Part shown: in pieces, positions 1 through 6,417 of the stretch | Position numbering within the stretch: position 1 is the stretch's first letter | Layout: every line of letters begins with the position of its first letter | From: Rubrobacteraceae bacterium | Lineage (GTDB): Bacteria > Actinomycetota > Rubrobacteria > Rubrobacterales > Rubrobacteraceae | NCBI GenBank assembly: GCA_030447045.1 | Contig: JAUJMB010000050.1 | Coordinates: 1 to 10,542 of the forward strand | Length of the DNA stretch: 10,542 bases | Direction of reading: 5' to 3' | Translations under genes and position numbers: made by a program | Notes under the pieces: model-generated | What the model saw: the letters and a program-made list of their open reading frames with translations, nothing else | Database searches by the model: none | What the model was told of the DNA's origin: nothing

Positions 1-51
1 GAGCAAGCGATGTCTGCGTCGAACATAACCAGGTCTCGCGGGCGCGGTACG

Positions 52-1386
52 TCAGTCGTTCGATAGGCTCGGGATCTGGCCGTTGCGGAAGGCGTCGACG
101 AAGAGGCTGTGGTCGTCGCGCGCGATCTCGGAGTAGCGCATGCCGAAGGCCACCATCTCCCCGACGAACTCGTCCTCCTTGCCGTCTATGGCCTCGACGA
201 TCTCGTCCTCGGTCTGGAAGCCGACGATGGAGGGGTCCGAGTCCTTGTCGGCGACGCAGTGGACCTTGGCCGTCGCCCGGCCGAGGTAGTCGAGGACCGG
301 CGAGATCTCCTCCGGCTCGGTGAGGTCCGACCAGTCGAGGTCCTCGACGTAGGGGGAGAGCTCGGAGACGACGAAGCCCACCCCGTCCACCTCGGTGTAG
401 CCGAGCCAGGGGTCGGCGTGGGCCTGCAGCGCCCTCTGGGAGACGGCCGTGCGGTGCCCGTGGTGCTTGAAATAGCCCTTGATGCGCTCGTCGTGGACGA
501 TGCGGCTGGGGGCGGCGACGTTGCCCTGCTTCATCGAGAGGACCACGTCGTTCTCCAAGGCCTGGGTCGGGCCCTCGACGAGGATGTTGTAGGCCGGAAG
601 CCCCGCCGAGCCGATGCCGAAGCCCTTGCGGCCCACGATGTCCTTTACCTCGTAGGTCAGGCTGCGGAAGCGCTTGGCGTCGGGAATGGTCTCCAGGTAG
701 GACTCGTAGGCCGCCTTGACTCTCTCCCGCTCGGCGTCGTCGAGCTCGCGGACGCCGGGGCCGCGGCGGAACTTGCGCTCGAAGTCGCCGTCGACGAGGG
801 TGGTCTTCTCGAGCAGGTCCACGCGGGTGTTGAGGCGGGTCTCCAGCAGGATCTCCCTGACCTCGCCGCTCGTGGTCTCCAGCCGCAAGGAGTAGTCGTG
901 GTCGCGGTCGGAGTGGACGAAGTAGCGTACCTGCTCGACGTAGGCGCGGACGTAGGTCTCGATGAGCCTGGCTATGTCGGCGTCGGAGATGGCCTTCATC
1001 CAGGCGAGCAGGGCCACGCTGGCGACCATGCGCTTGATGTCCCAGGTGAAGTGGCCGAGGTATGCCTCGTCGAAGTCGTTGACGTCGAAGACGAAGACGC
1101 CGTCGCCGTCCATGTAGGTACCGAAGTTCTCGGCGTGCAGGTCGCCCTGGATCCAGACGCGCCCCGTCCTCTCGTCCGCCCAGCGGTCGGGCTCGTGCTC
1201 CATGTCCGCGTAGAACAGGCACGCGCTCCCGCGGTAGAAGGCGAAGGGCCCCGCCGCCATCTTCCTGAACTTCTGCCGGAACGCGTCCGGGTCGGCGACC
1301 ATGAGGTCGGAGAAAGCGTCGACGAGCACGTCCACGATCTCCTTCTGGCGCGACTCGTGCCGCGTCGGGTCCACAGTTCCGGTCAT
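52..1386 (-). CDS. DUF2252 family protein (kinase-like fold, function unknown)
   Basis: 444-residue protein recognised as DUF2252 from its signature blocks: FYRGS (residues 50-54), GDLHAENFG (81-89) and FDVNDFDE (100-107). A conserved-looking Lys lies in VVLSMKQG (residue 286), and an HR-x4-QR block follows at 311-318. The GDxHxxN and DxND blocks resemble the catalytic loop and metal-binding aspartate of aminoglycoside-phosphotransferase/protein-kinase-like folds, so a phosphotransferase role is possible; this is inference, and the family has no established substrate that I know of. No signal peptide or membrane segment is visible, so it is probably cytoplasmic. The ATG start is well supported by GGAAGGAG four bases upstream. 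It lies 103 bp downstream of the secreted nuclease gene on the same strand, in a gap holding a nested inverted repeat. The length is typical of the family and nothing looks broken. Confidence 0.9.
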   Translation of the reverse strand: MTGTVDPTRHESRQKEIVDVLVDAFSDLMVADPDAFRQKFRKMAAGPFAFYRGSACLFYADMEHEPDRWADERTGRVWIQGDLHAENFGTYMDGDGVFVFDVNDFDEAYLGHFTWDIKRMVASVALLAWMKAISDADIARLIETYVRAYVEQVRYFVHSDRDHDYSLRLETTSGEVREILLETRLNTRVDLLEKTTLVDGDFERKFRRGPGVRELDDAERERVKAAYESYLETIPDAKRFRSLTYEVKDIVGRKGFGIGSAGLPAYNILVEGPTQALENDVVLSMKQGNVAAPSRIVHDERIKGYFKHHGHRTAVSQRALQAHADPWLGYTEVDGVGFVVSELSPYVEDLDWSDLTEPEEISPVLDYLGRATAKVHCVADKDSDPSIVGFQTEDEIVEAIDGKEDEFVGEMVAFGMRYSEIARDDHSLFVDAFRNGQIPSLSND

Positions 1387-1414
1387 GAGGCTCCTTCCGC
1401 TCCAGAAGAGCGCT

Positions 1415-1485
1415 GACGTCGAGGCTTACCGGATATGATGCCACTAGGCCGGGAGCGGCGCACCCGGGTACCGTCCCTCGACGTC
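1415..1485. repeat. Nested inverted repeat between nuclease and DUF2252 genes
   Basis: GACGTCGAGG at 1415-1424 is an exact inverted copy of CCTCGACGTC at 1476-1485, with 51 bp between the arms. Inside lies a second inverted repeat, CCGGG (1449-1453) and CCCGG (1463-1467), with a 9-base loop. In a minus-strand transcript this could fold as a 10-bp outer stem around an inner hairpin, upstream of the DUF2252 ribosome binding site. It has no T-run, so it is not a standard terminator. It could equally be two operator half-sites, since each arm contains the palindrome GACGTC. Confidence 0.5.
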
Positions 1486-1489
1486 CCCT

Positions 1490-2173
1490 TCAGCGGCAGG
1501 TCGAGAGCATCTGCTTGAGGGCCGACTTCTCTTCGCGGGTCACGGAGAGGGTCCAGTAGTGCTTTATGCTGATCCACTTTTTGGCGTAGACGCAGTGGTA
1601 GGCCTTCCGCGGCGGCTTCCAGGCCTCCGGACCCTTGTCGCCCTTCTCCTGGTTGGCGTTGTCTTCGACCGCGAGGAGATCCAGCGGGACGTTGGCGAAG
1701 CGCTCCTTCTTCGCCGCCCCCCACGTGGCTGCGCCGCTTCTCCAGGCGTTGGCGAGCGGCACGATGTGGTCGATGTCGATGTCGCCCGGTGCGTAGTACG
1801 TGTTGCCGGTGTAGGGGTCGAACCAGCGCCCGCTCCCGACGGAGCAGCCGCTACCAACGACCTCGTCGGTGCCGTCCCGGATCAGGGCGGCCTCCCTGAC
1901 GTCGCAGGAGCCGGGATCCGGGGTGCCGGCCGGCAACCTCCACCCGTACTCCTGGGCGTCGCTCCAGTGCGGGAACAGGTCGCGGGAGTAGCCGTCCATG
2001 GAACCGGCCGGCCTCACCTGCAGCTCCGAGAGCTTCTCGGAGGCGGTGGCGGCCCGCGCCTCCTGGGGCACAGATAGGCCGAGGGCCGAGATGGCCAGCA
2101 GCGCCGCGAGTGTCAACAGGATCGCGAAGAGGCGTCTCGGGCTTTCCCACCGCGTGCTTGCCGCCCGTTCCAT
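1490..2173 (-). CDS. Secreted HNH nuclease, DUF1524/GmrSD-C-like
   Basis: 227-residue predicted extracellular nuclease. Residues 14-35 form a hydrophobic signal-peptide core after an Arg-containing N-terminus, with a likely AxA cleavage site at ARA (39-41). The catalytic block is DIDHIVPL (133-140, with His136), followed by LLAVEDNANQEKGDKGPEAW (166-185). This is the DHxVPL...N-x-xKxDxxP pattern of secreted HNH proteins with a DUF1524-like domain, usually predicted to cut DNA using a metal ion. The four cysteines (90, 110, 194, 226) could form two disulfides, fitting an exported protein. The frame stays open upstream to 2287, but I place the start at ATG 2171-2173: GGAGGAGGGG sits just upstream and only this start leaves the signal peptide at the N-terminus. 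A nutritional role (DNA scavenging) or a competitive one are both possible. A divergent secreted protein lies on the other side of its promoter region. Confidence 0.87.
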   Translation of the reverse strand: MERAASTRWESPRRLFAILLTLAALLAISALGLSVPQEARAATASEKLSELQVRPAGSMDGYSRDLFPHWSDAQEYGWRLPAGTPDPGSCDVREAALIRDGTDEVVGSGCSVGSGRWFDPYTGNTYYAPGDIDIDHIVPLANAWRSGAATWGAAKKERFANVPLDLLAVEDNANQEKGDKGPEAWKPPRKAYHCVYAKKWISIKHYWTLSVTREEKSALKQMLSTCR

Positions 2174-2263
2174 GCCGAACCCCTCCTCCGCGCCCCTGAC
2201 GGGGCCAGCCTCCGTTCTGCCTTGAGAGCGCCGCGTCCCGCGAGGATAGGCGGCCATAACGCC

Positions 2264-2297
2264 GGACCTGATTCTACTAGAGGCCACGAGGGTTCAA
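2264..2297 (-). promoter_or_regulatory. Candidate promoter for the secreted nuclease
   Basis: Reading the minus strand, TTGAAC (plus 2292-2297) and TAGAAT (plus 2271-2276) are separated by 15 bp. The -10 matches TATAAT at five of six positions and the -35 matches TTGACA at four. Transcription would begin near 2264, leaving a leader of about 90 bases before ATG 2173. The spacer is shorter than the usual 16-18 bp, so this is a candidate only. No comparably good promoter was seen for the divergent gene starting at 2408. Confidence 0.35.
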
Positions 2298-2407
2298 GCG
2301 TGCGACCCGAACGGCCGATAAAGGTGGCGGGGCGGAGACGCCGAGGCCTGCCGGCCGAGCCACCGACCGCCCCCGTCGTACAGGCACGGGAAGGAGCACC
2401 ACGGGCC

Positions 2408-2836
2408 ATGACCAGCCGCAAGCGGACCCTTCGTGCCGGGGCTTTGGCCGCCGTCCTGACCGTGGCCGTCCTGACGACGGCGGTCTTCGCCGCCGTGGCG
2501 CCCGCGGGGGTCGCCTCGGCAGCCGAGAGGCGGGCGACCGTCGCGTCCCTGGTCAGAGCCGCCGTGGAGGTATCTCCCTCCCTCGCCCGGCTAGAGGCCG
2601 GGCTCCAGATGGTGCCCCGCGGCTCCGGGCTGACGGCCCAGGGTCGGCTCCGTCCGGCCGCCGACCTCGGTTCCTGGGCGCTCTCGCGCGGCTACCGGCG
2701 CGTGAGCCCCGAGCTCGGCGACGCGCTCGCCGAAGGCCCCGCCCCGGACGCCACCACCCGCGACTGGACCCGCTGCTACGAGAAGGGCAACGGCGCCGCC
2801 GTGATCTGCCCCGACGGCTACGTCGAGGTCAACTAG
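2408..2836 (+). CDS. Small secreted protein of unknown family
   Basis: 142-residue protein that I do not recognise. An Arg/Lys-rich N-terminus (residues 4-9) precedes a long hydrophobic Ala/Val/Leu stretch (11-32) and an AxA-type site near VASA (35-38), so it is probably exported as a mature protein of about 104 residues. The mature part is Ala/Arg-rich and probably helical at 42-66. It ends in a short segment with the only two cysteines, Cys123 and Cys134, which could close a small disulfide loop, and a C-terminal GYVEVN. The frame is open from 2222, but ATG 2408 is preferred because the signal peptide starts there and GGAAGGAG lies upstream at a somewhat long spacing of about 11 bases. Its reading frame shows the high GC third positions expected of a real gene here. 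It is divergent from the secreted HNH nuclease with 234 bp between starts. Confidence 0.72.
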   Translation: MTSRKRTLRAGALAAVLTVAVLTTAVFAAVAPAGVASAAERRATVASLVRAAVEVSPSLARLEAGLQMVPRGSGLTAQGRLRPAADLGSWALSRGYRRVSPELGDALAEGPAPDATTRDWTRCYEKGNGAAVICPDGYVEVN

Positions 2837-2879
2837 GCTCCCCAACCCGGGGCGGTCTGAACGGGTCGAGAAGTCATCC

Positions 2880-2903
2880 CGCCCCCGACGCACAGACGGG
2901 GCG
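2880..2903. other. GC-rich hairpin after the small secreted protein gene
   Basis: CGCCCC (2880-2885) can pair with GGGGCG (2898-2903) around a 12-base loop, about 45 bases after the stop at 2836. No T-run follows, so this is at best a weak or Rho-assisted end for the upstream transcript. The remaining 2837-2962 gap must also hold the promoter for the folate cluster. TAAGAT at 2912-2917 is a possible -10, but I found no convincing -35. Confidence 0.3.
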
Positions 2904-2962
2904 CGGACCTGTAAGATGCGGGGCGGATGTCTGGGTACGTAGTGGGATAGGGGTGAGGAATC

Positions 2963-3331
2963 GTGACGGAGCTCGCCGGAGAGGCGTGCGTCCCCTGCCG
3001 GGGTGGCGAACCGACGCTGGGCGAAGCCGAAATAGACGCGCTTCTGCCCCAGGTGCCTGGTTGGCGCGTGGCGGAGCGGGATGGGGTAAAGCGGCTGGAG
3101 AGGGAGTTCCGGTTCGCGGACTTCGCCTCGGCGCTGGACTTCACGAACAGGGTCGGCGGGAGGGCCGAGGAGGCCGGCCACCACCCGGCGCTCCTGACGG
3201 AGTGGGGGAGGGTGACGGTAGGCTGGTGGACGCACGCCATCGGCGGCCTGCACCGCAACGACTTCGTGATGGCGGCCCGGACGGATGGGACTTACGCGAC
3301 TCTTTTGGAGGATGATGGCCCGGGTTCTTGA
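2963..3331 (+). CDS. Pterin-4a-carbinolamine dehydratase family protein
   Basis: 122-residue member of the PCD/DCoH family, which dehydrates 4a-hydroxytetrahydrobiopterin (or related pterins) to the quinonoid dihydropterin. The family signature is clear: EEAGHHP (residues 69-75, with His73 and His74), WWTHAIGGL (88-96, with Thr90 and His91) and Asp100. An N-terminal CVPCRGG block (Cys9, Cys12) followed by [12 protein letters not shown] is typical of many bacterial members. The start is GTG 2963, with AGGGGTGAGG just upstream. The C-terminus overlaps the folD start by 17 bases, so the two are probably translationally coupled. No phenylalanine hydroxylase is in the window, so the partner reaction is unknown. 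Placement with folD and the cyclo-ligase suggests a pterin/folate maintenance role (inference). No membrane segment; cytoplasmic. Confidence 0.9.
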   Translation: MTELAGEACVPCRGGEPTLGEAEIDALLPQVPGWRVAERDGVKRLEREFRFADFASALDFTNRVGGRAEEAGHHPALLTEWGRVTVGWWTHAIGGLHRNDFVMAARTDGTYATLLEDDGPGS

Positions 3332-4163
3332 CGGCAAGGCGACCGCGGCGAAGATAAAGGACGAGGTCACGGCGGGTGTGGAGGAGTTGAGGGCCGGGGG
3401 CCGGACGGTGGGGCTCGACGTGATCCTGGCTGGCGAAGACCCCGCGTCCGTCACATACGTACGCCACAAGGAGACCGACGCCGAGGAGGTGGGCATCACC
3501 TCCAGGGTCCACAGGTTCCCCGCGGACGTCTCCCAGGAGGAGCTGACCGCCCTCGTGGACCGGCTCAACGACGACCCCGAGGTCTCCGGCTTTATCGTGC
3601 AGCTGCCGCTGCCCGATGGCCTGGACCCGCAGCCGCTCATCTCCCGGATAAGACCGGGCAAGGACGTGGACGGCCTGAACCCCGAGAGCGCGGGCAGGCT
3701 CTCGATGGGCCTGCCGTCCCTGCTGCCATGCACGCCCCACGGGGTCATCCAGCTCCTGCGCCGGTACGACGTTCCGCTCGAGGGCCGGGAGGCCGTGGTG
3801 CTCGGCCGCTCCAACCTCGTCGGCAAGCCGATGGCCGGGCTCCTCCTGCGCGAGAACGCCACCGTCACCGTCTGCCACTCGCGCACGAGGGACCTCGCGG
3901 CCGTCGCCTCCCGGGCCGACGTGCTCGTCGTCGCGCTGGGGAGGCGGGAGATGGTCGGGGCGGAGCACGTCAAGGAGGGGGCCGTCGTGGTGGACGTCGG
4001 GATCCACCGCAGGGAGGAGGGCGGCCTGGTGGGGGACGTCCGCTTCGACGAGGTGGAGCCAAAGGCCTCCGCCATAACCCCGGTGCCGGGCGGCGTCGGG
4101 CCGATGACGCGGGCGATGCTGCTCCACAACGCCCTCCAGGCCGCCCGCGCGACGCCCGCGTAG
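3315..4163 (+). CDS. folD: Bifunctional methylene-THF dehydrogenase / methenyl-THF cyclohydrolase
   Basis: 282-residue FolD, the cytoplasmic enzyme that interconverts 5,10-methylene-THF, 5,10-methenyl-THF and 10-formyl-THF using NADP(+). Conserved features in order: DGKATA near the N-terminus (6-11), YVRHK with the catalytic Tyr48 and Lys52, GFIVQLPLP (92-100), KDVDG (116-120), the dinucleotide-binding GRSNLVGKP (164-172), VTVCHSRT (184-191) and the signature [10 protein letters not shown] (256-265). Two in-frame ATGs lie side by side (3312 and 3315). I chose 3315 because GGAGG at 3307-3311 directly abuts the first and leaves three bases before the second; both are close to the ribosome site, and a frame open from 3285 would give a non-family extension. 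The start lies inside the upstream dehydratase gene, and the cyclo-ligase follows 12 bp after the stop. Full length, with all key residues present. Confidence 0.96.
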   Translation: MARVLDGKATAAKIKDEVTAGVEELRAGGRTVGLDVILAGEDPASVTYVRHKETDAEEVGITSRVHRFPADVSQEELTALVDRLNDDPEVSGFIVQLPLPDGLDPQPLISRIRPGKDVDGLNPESAGRLSMGLPSLLPCTPHGVIQLLRRYDVPLEGREAVVLGRSNLVGKPMAGLLLRENATVTVCHSRTRDLAAVASRADVLVVALGRREMVGAEHVKEGAVVVDVGIHRREEGGLVGDVRFDEVEPKASAITPVPGGVGPMTRAMLLHNALQAARATPA

Positions 4164-4175
4164 ACCACCAAAGCC

Positions 4176-4760
4176 GTGACCCCCGAGGCCAAAGCCGCCC
4201 TGCGCCGGGTGGTCCTCCGCCGCCGCGATGCGCTAACCGAGGGAGAACGCGCGCACAGGAGCGCGCGCATCGTCGCGACCATCCTGGATCTCCCAGCCTA
4301 CAGGGATGCGGGCGTCGTCCTGGCCTACGCCTCCTTCGGCACCGAGCTGCGGACCGACGAGCTTCTGCGGCGCGTCTTCGCCGACGGTAAGACCCTCCTG
4401 CTCCCGCGGGTCGGGCGCGACGGCCTGGGGCTCTACGAGGTTCGGGACCTGACGGGTGACCTGGAGCCGGGGACGTGGGGCATACGCGAGCCGGTTCCGG
4501 ACCATTGTCCGTTAGCGGACCCGCGCGGCGTGGACTTCGCGTTGATCCCGGGCGTCGCCTTCGACAGGAGGAGGAGGCGTCTGGGGTACGGCGGCGGTTT
4601 CTACGACCGCCTGCTGGCGGGCGGCCTTCGTGAAGGTACCCTTCGTGTCTCTGGGGCGTTCGGGGTTCAGATCGTGGACGAGGTCCCCATGGACCCGCAC
4701 GACGAGCCCGTGGACCTCGTGGTGACAGAGTACAGGGCCTACGGAAAGGGTCGGGTATGA
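4176..4760 (+). CDS. 5-formyltetrahydrofolate cyclo-ligase
   Basis: 194-residue 5-FCL (5,10-methenyl-THF synthetase), which uses ATP to convert 5-formyl-THF to 5,10-methenyl-THF. It thereby recycles the 5-formyl-THF made as a side product of one-carbon metabolism into the substrate of the adjacent FolD. Diagnostic features: Arg-rich RRVVLRRRDAL near the N-terminus (10-20), the YASFGTEL block (51-58), and the nucleotide-binding signature IPGVAFD (124-130) with RLGYGGGFYDR (135-145). The start GTG 4176 has no obvious Shine-Dalgarno sequence but lies only 12 bp after the folD stop, so translation probably depends on ribosomes arriving from folD. A later GTG at 4209 would cut into the conserved Arg-rich segment. 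The gene ends 4 bp before the stop of the convergent sulfotransferase-like gene. Often called ygfA or mthfs in other organisms. Confidence 0.94.
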   Translation: MTPEAKAALRRVVLRRRDALTEGERAHRSARIVATILDLPAYRDAGVVLAYASFGTELRTDELLRRVFADGKTLLLPRVGRDGLGLYEVRDLTGDLEPGTWGIREPVPDHCPLADPRGVDFALIPGVAFDRRRRRLGYGGGFYDRLLAGGLREGTLRVSGAFGVQIVDEVPMDPHDEPVDLVVTEYRAYGKGRV

Positions 4761-4774
4761 CCCCCTACCCGGCC
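4749..4774. other. Hairpin spanning two convergent stop codons
   Basis: Bases 4749-4757 can pair with 4766-4774 as a 9-bp stem with one G-T wobble and an 8-base loop. The TGA of the cyclo-ligase (4758-4760) lies in the loop, and the stop of the minus-strand sulfotransferase-like gene (4765-4767) lies at the loop edge. A competing 5-bp stem, GGGTC (4748-4752) with GACCC (4759-4763), overlaps it. Neither side has a strong T-run (minus-strand readout gives only CCCTTTCC), so it may be a weak bidirectional terminator or an mRNA 3' end stabiliser. Confidence 0.45.
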
Positions 4775-5493
4775 GGGATCGCGTAACCTCTGAGGCGCCT
4801 GTAGAGCGGCAGGCTCTCCTCAAGGAGCGGCCCGAGCCTCTCCGGAAAGTCGCCGGTCCTGGACCTGTAGGGGGAGAATCCGGTCGAGGCGTGGACGTTT
4901 GCGTACCAGTGCTCCGCCCAGACGCCGTCCTCGGGCTTGGGGCCGGTGGGCCAGCGGAGCATGGCCTCGTCGAACGGGATGCCGAGCCGGTCGCACGCGC
5001 TTTGCAGCACGCCCGGGGGGTCGAGGAGGAGTTGCTTCGCGTCGAGAACCAGGGGATCCAGGCCCCGGCCCAGGACGTGGTCCAGGATCTCCGTCTGGTA
5101 GAGCAGCCCGGTGTCGCGAAGGGTGGGGTTGGGTAGCTGCCGCGCCAGGGAGGGCAGCATCTCGGCCGGGTCGCGGGTGAGCAGGACGTTCGTGAGCTTG
5201 CCCAGAAACCCCCGGTCGAGCCCCTCGAGGTGGTGGGCCATGTTCTTGAAGAAGTGGACGGGCCTCTCGCAAGGACCGAGCAGCACCTCCCGGACTACCC
5301 TGTCCCCATCCGTGTCCATGGCCGCGAGCACCTCGTCGTCGCCGGGGTGCGGGGCCTGCGTGACCTTCAGGTAGTGGCCGTAGAGCGGCTCGTCCACGAC
5401 CAGGGTATCCGGCCGCTGCCGGAACGCGTACATCAGGGCCGTCGAGACGTTGCGGGGCCCCGACCACACGCTCAACCGGAGGCAGTCCGCCAC
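4765..5493 (-). CDS. Sulfotransferase-like P-loop protein paired with aminotransferase
   Basis: 242-residue protein with a sulfotransferase-type fold. The N-terminal SGPRNVSTALMYAF (residues 11-24) fits the 5'-phosphosulfate loop, with Arg14 where classical PKSGT motifs have Lys. DEPLYGHYL (34-42) and HFFKNMAHHL (80-89) follow, then VLLTRDPAEMLPSLAR (103-118), resembling the 3'-phosphate-binding IRDP block. LVLDAKQLLLDPPGVLQSACDRLGIPF (148-174) resembles the usual 'YEDLxxDPxxxLxxLCxFLGI' region. The fold normally transfers sulfate from PAPS, but the unusual P-loop leaves the donor and substrate uncertain. The start is GTG 5493, only 3 bp after the aminotransferase stop, with a GGGGGG tract about eight bases upstream, so the two are almost certainly co-transcribed. 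No signal peptide. The gene converges on the folate cluster. Confidence 0.82.
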   Translation of the reverse strand: MADCLRLSVWSGPRNVSTALMYAFRQRPDTLVVDEPLYGHYLKVTQAPHPGDDEVLAAMDTDGDRVVREVLLGPCERPVHFFKNMAHHLEGLDRGFLGKLTNVLLTRDPAEMLPSLARQLPNPTLRDTGLLYQTEILDHVLGRGLDPLVLDAKQLLLDPPGVLQSACDRLGIPFDEAMLRWPTGPKPEDGVWAEHWYANVHASTGFSPYRSRTGDFPERLGPLLEESLPLYRRLRGYAIPAG

Positions 5494-5496
5494 GGT

Positions 5497-6417
5497 CTAG
5501 CCCCCCGAGACCGAGCGCGAGACGGCCTCTGCATACAGGCCGTTCAGGCGGCGGGTCGTGGGGCCCATGCCCCCGGCGCCTATGGTTCTCCCGTCCACCG
5601 CGATGACGGGGGTCAGGCCACCGAAGGTGCCGGTGACGAACGCCTCGTCGGCGTCGTAGACGTCGGTGAGGGAGAAGGGCCGCTCGGAGACGGGGATCCC
5701 GTCTGCCTTGCAGAGCTCTATCACCATCCGGCGTGTGATGCCGTTGAGGTTGTAGTGGCCGGTCGAGGTCCAGACCTCCCCGCGCCTGATAATAAAGAAG
5801 TTGGTGGCGTTGCAGGTGGCGACGGCGCCAGTGGGGTCGAGCATGAGGGCCTCGTCCGCGCCGGCCTCCAGCGCCTGCAGGAGTGCGACGACCTCGTGCA
5901 GCTTGCTGTGGCTGTTGAGCCTCTGGTCCAGGGTGTCCGGCGGCGGGCGCCTCACCGTCGAGGTGAAGAGGCGGACGCCCCGCTCCTTGACCTCCGGGTC
6001 GGCCCTCTTGTGCTCCGCGATGATGACGACGTTCGGGCCGCCGACGACGAGGCGCGGGTCCTGGGAGGGCGTCTTCTTGTCGCCGCGGGTGACCATGAGC
6101 CGGACGTGGACGTCGTCCGTCATGCCGTTGCGCCGCACCGTCTCGTGGAGGGCGGCCGTGACCTGCTGGCGCGTCATCCCGATCTTTAGGCCTATGGCCT
6201 TGGCCCCCCCGAAGAGCCGGTCGAGGTGCTCGTCGAGAAAGGCGAAGTCGCCGTCGTGCAGCCGCAGGCCCTCCCAGACGCCGTCCCCGACCAGAAAGCC
6301 CGAGTCGAAGACGGAGATCTTCGCCTCCTCCCGCCGGAAGTACCCGCCGTTTATGTACACGAGCACGTCCTCGTTGCGCCTGTCCGGCACCGCCTCGTGC
6401 GTGCCCCTCTGCTGCAT
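5497..6417 (-). CDS. Class IV PLP aminotransferase (branched-chain aminotransferase-like)
   Basis: 306-residue fold-type IV PLP enzyme, related to branched-chain and D-amino-acid aminotransferases and aminodeoxychorismate lyase. YINGGYF and SVFDSGFLVGDGVWEGLR (35-52) begin the fold, and HLDRLFGGAKAIGL (64-77) includes a phosphate-binding-type Arg67. The Schiff-base lysine is Lys172 in NSHSKLHE. GADEALMLD (186-194), GITRRMVI (226-233), YDADEAFVTGT (254-264) and the final GPTTRRLNGLY complete the pattern. At the position of the glutamate that normally contacts the PLP pyridine nitrogen (SEGAGEN in E. coli IlvE), this protein has Thr201 in VATCNATN. The ATG start has GAGAGGAG about five bases upstream. 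The sulfotransferase-like gene follows after 3 bp. IlvE-type leucine/isoleucine/valine transamination should not be assumed from the family name; the amino donor and product are unknown. Confidence 0.88.
   Translation of the reverse strand: MQQRGTHEAVPDRRNEDVLVYINGGYFRREEAKISVFDSGFLVGDGVWEGLRLHDGDFAFLDEHLDRLFGGAKAIGLKIGMTRQQVTAALHETVRRNGMTDDVHVRLMVTRGDKKTPSQDPRLVVGGPNVVIIAEHKRADPEVKERGVRLFTSTVRRPPPDTLDQRLNSHSKLHEVVALLQALEAGADEALMLDPTGAVATCNATNFFIIRRGEVWTSTGHYNLNGITRRMVIELCKADGIPVSERPFSLTDVYDADEAFVTGTFGGLTPVIAVDGRTIGAGGMGPTTRRLNGLYAEAVSRSVSGG

Noticed and set aside
1..51. Left edge of the window
   Set aside because: The 51 bases after the DUF2252 stop show no open frame, hairpin or repeat that I can support.
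1490..2836. Toxin-immunity reading of the nuclease and the small divergent protein
   Set aside because: Both have signal peptides, whereas a classical immunity protein for a nuclease stays in the cytoplasm. There is no polymorphic-toxin delivery domain and the genes are divergent. Kept only as an open co-function question.
2591..4282. Long open frame of 563 codons on the minus strand
   Set aside because: It lies opposite the dehydratase and folD, which have clear family motifs. Its translation is Ser/Arg/Pro-rich with no recognisable domain. Such antisense frames are expected in GC-rich DNA.
5230..6189. 319-codon plus-strand frame across the aminotransferase/sulfotransferase pair
   Set aside because: Shadow of the two minus-strand genes; low-complexity Val/Asp/Gly/Arg-rich translation and no ribosome site.
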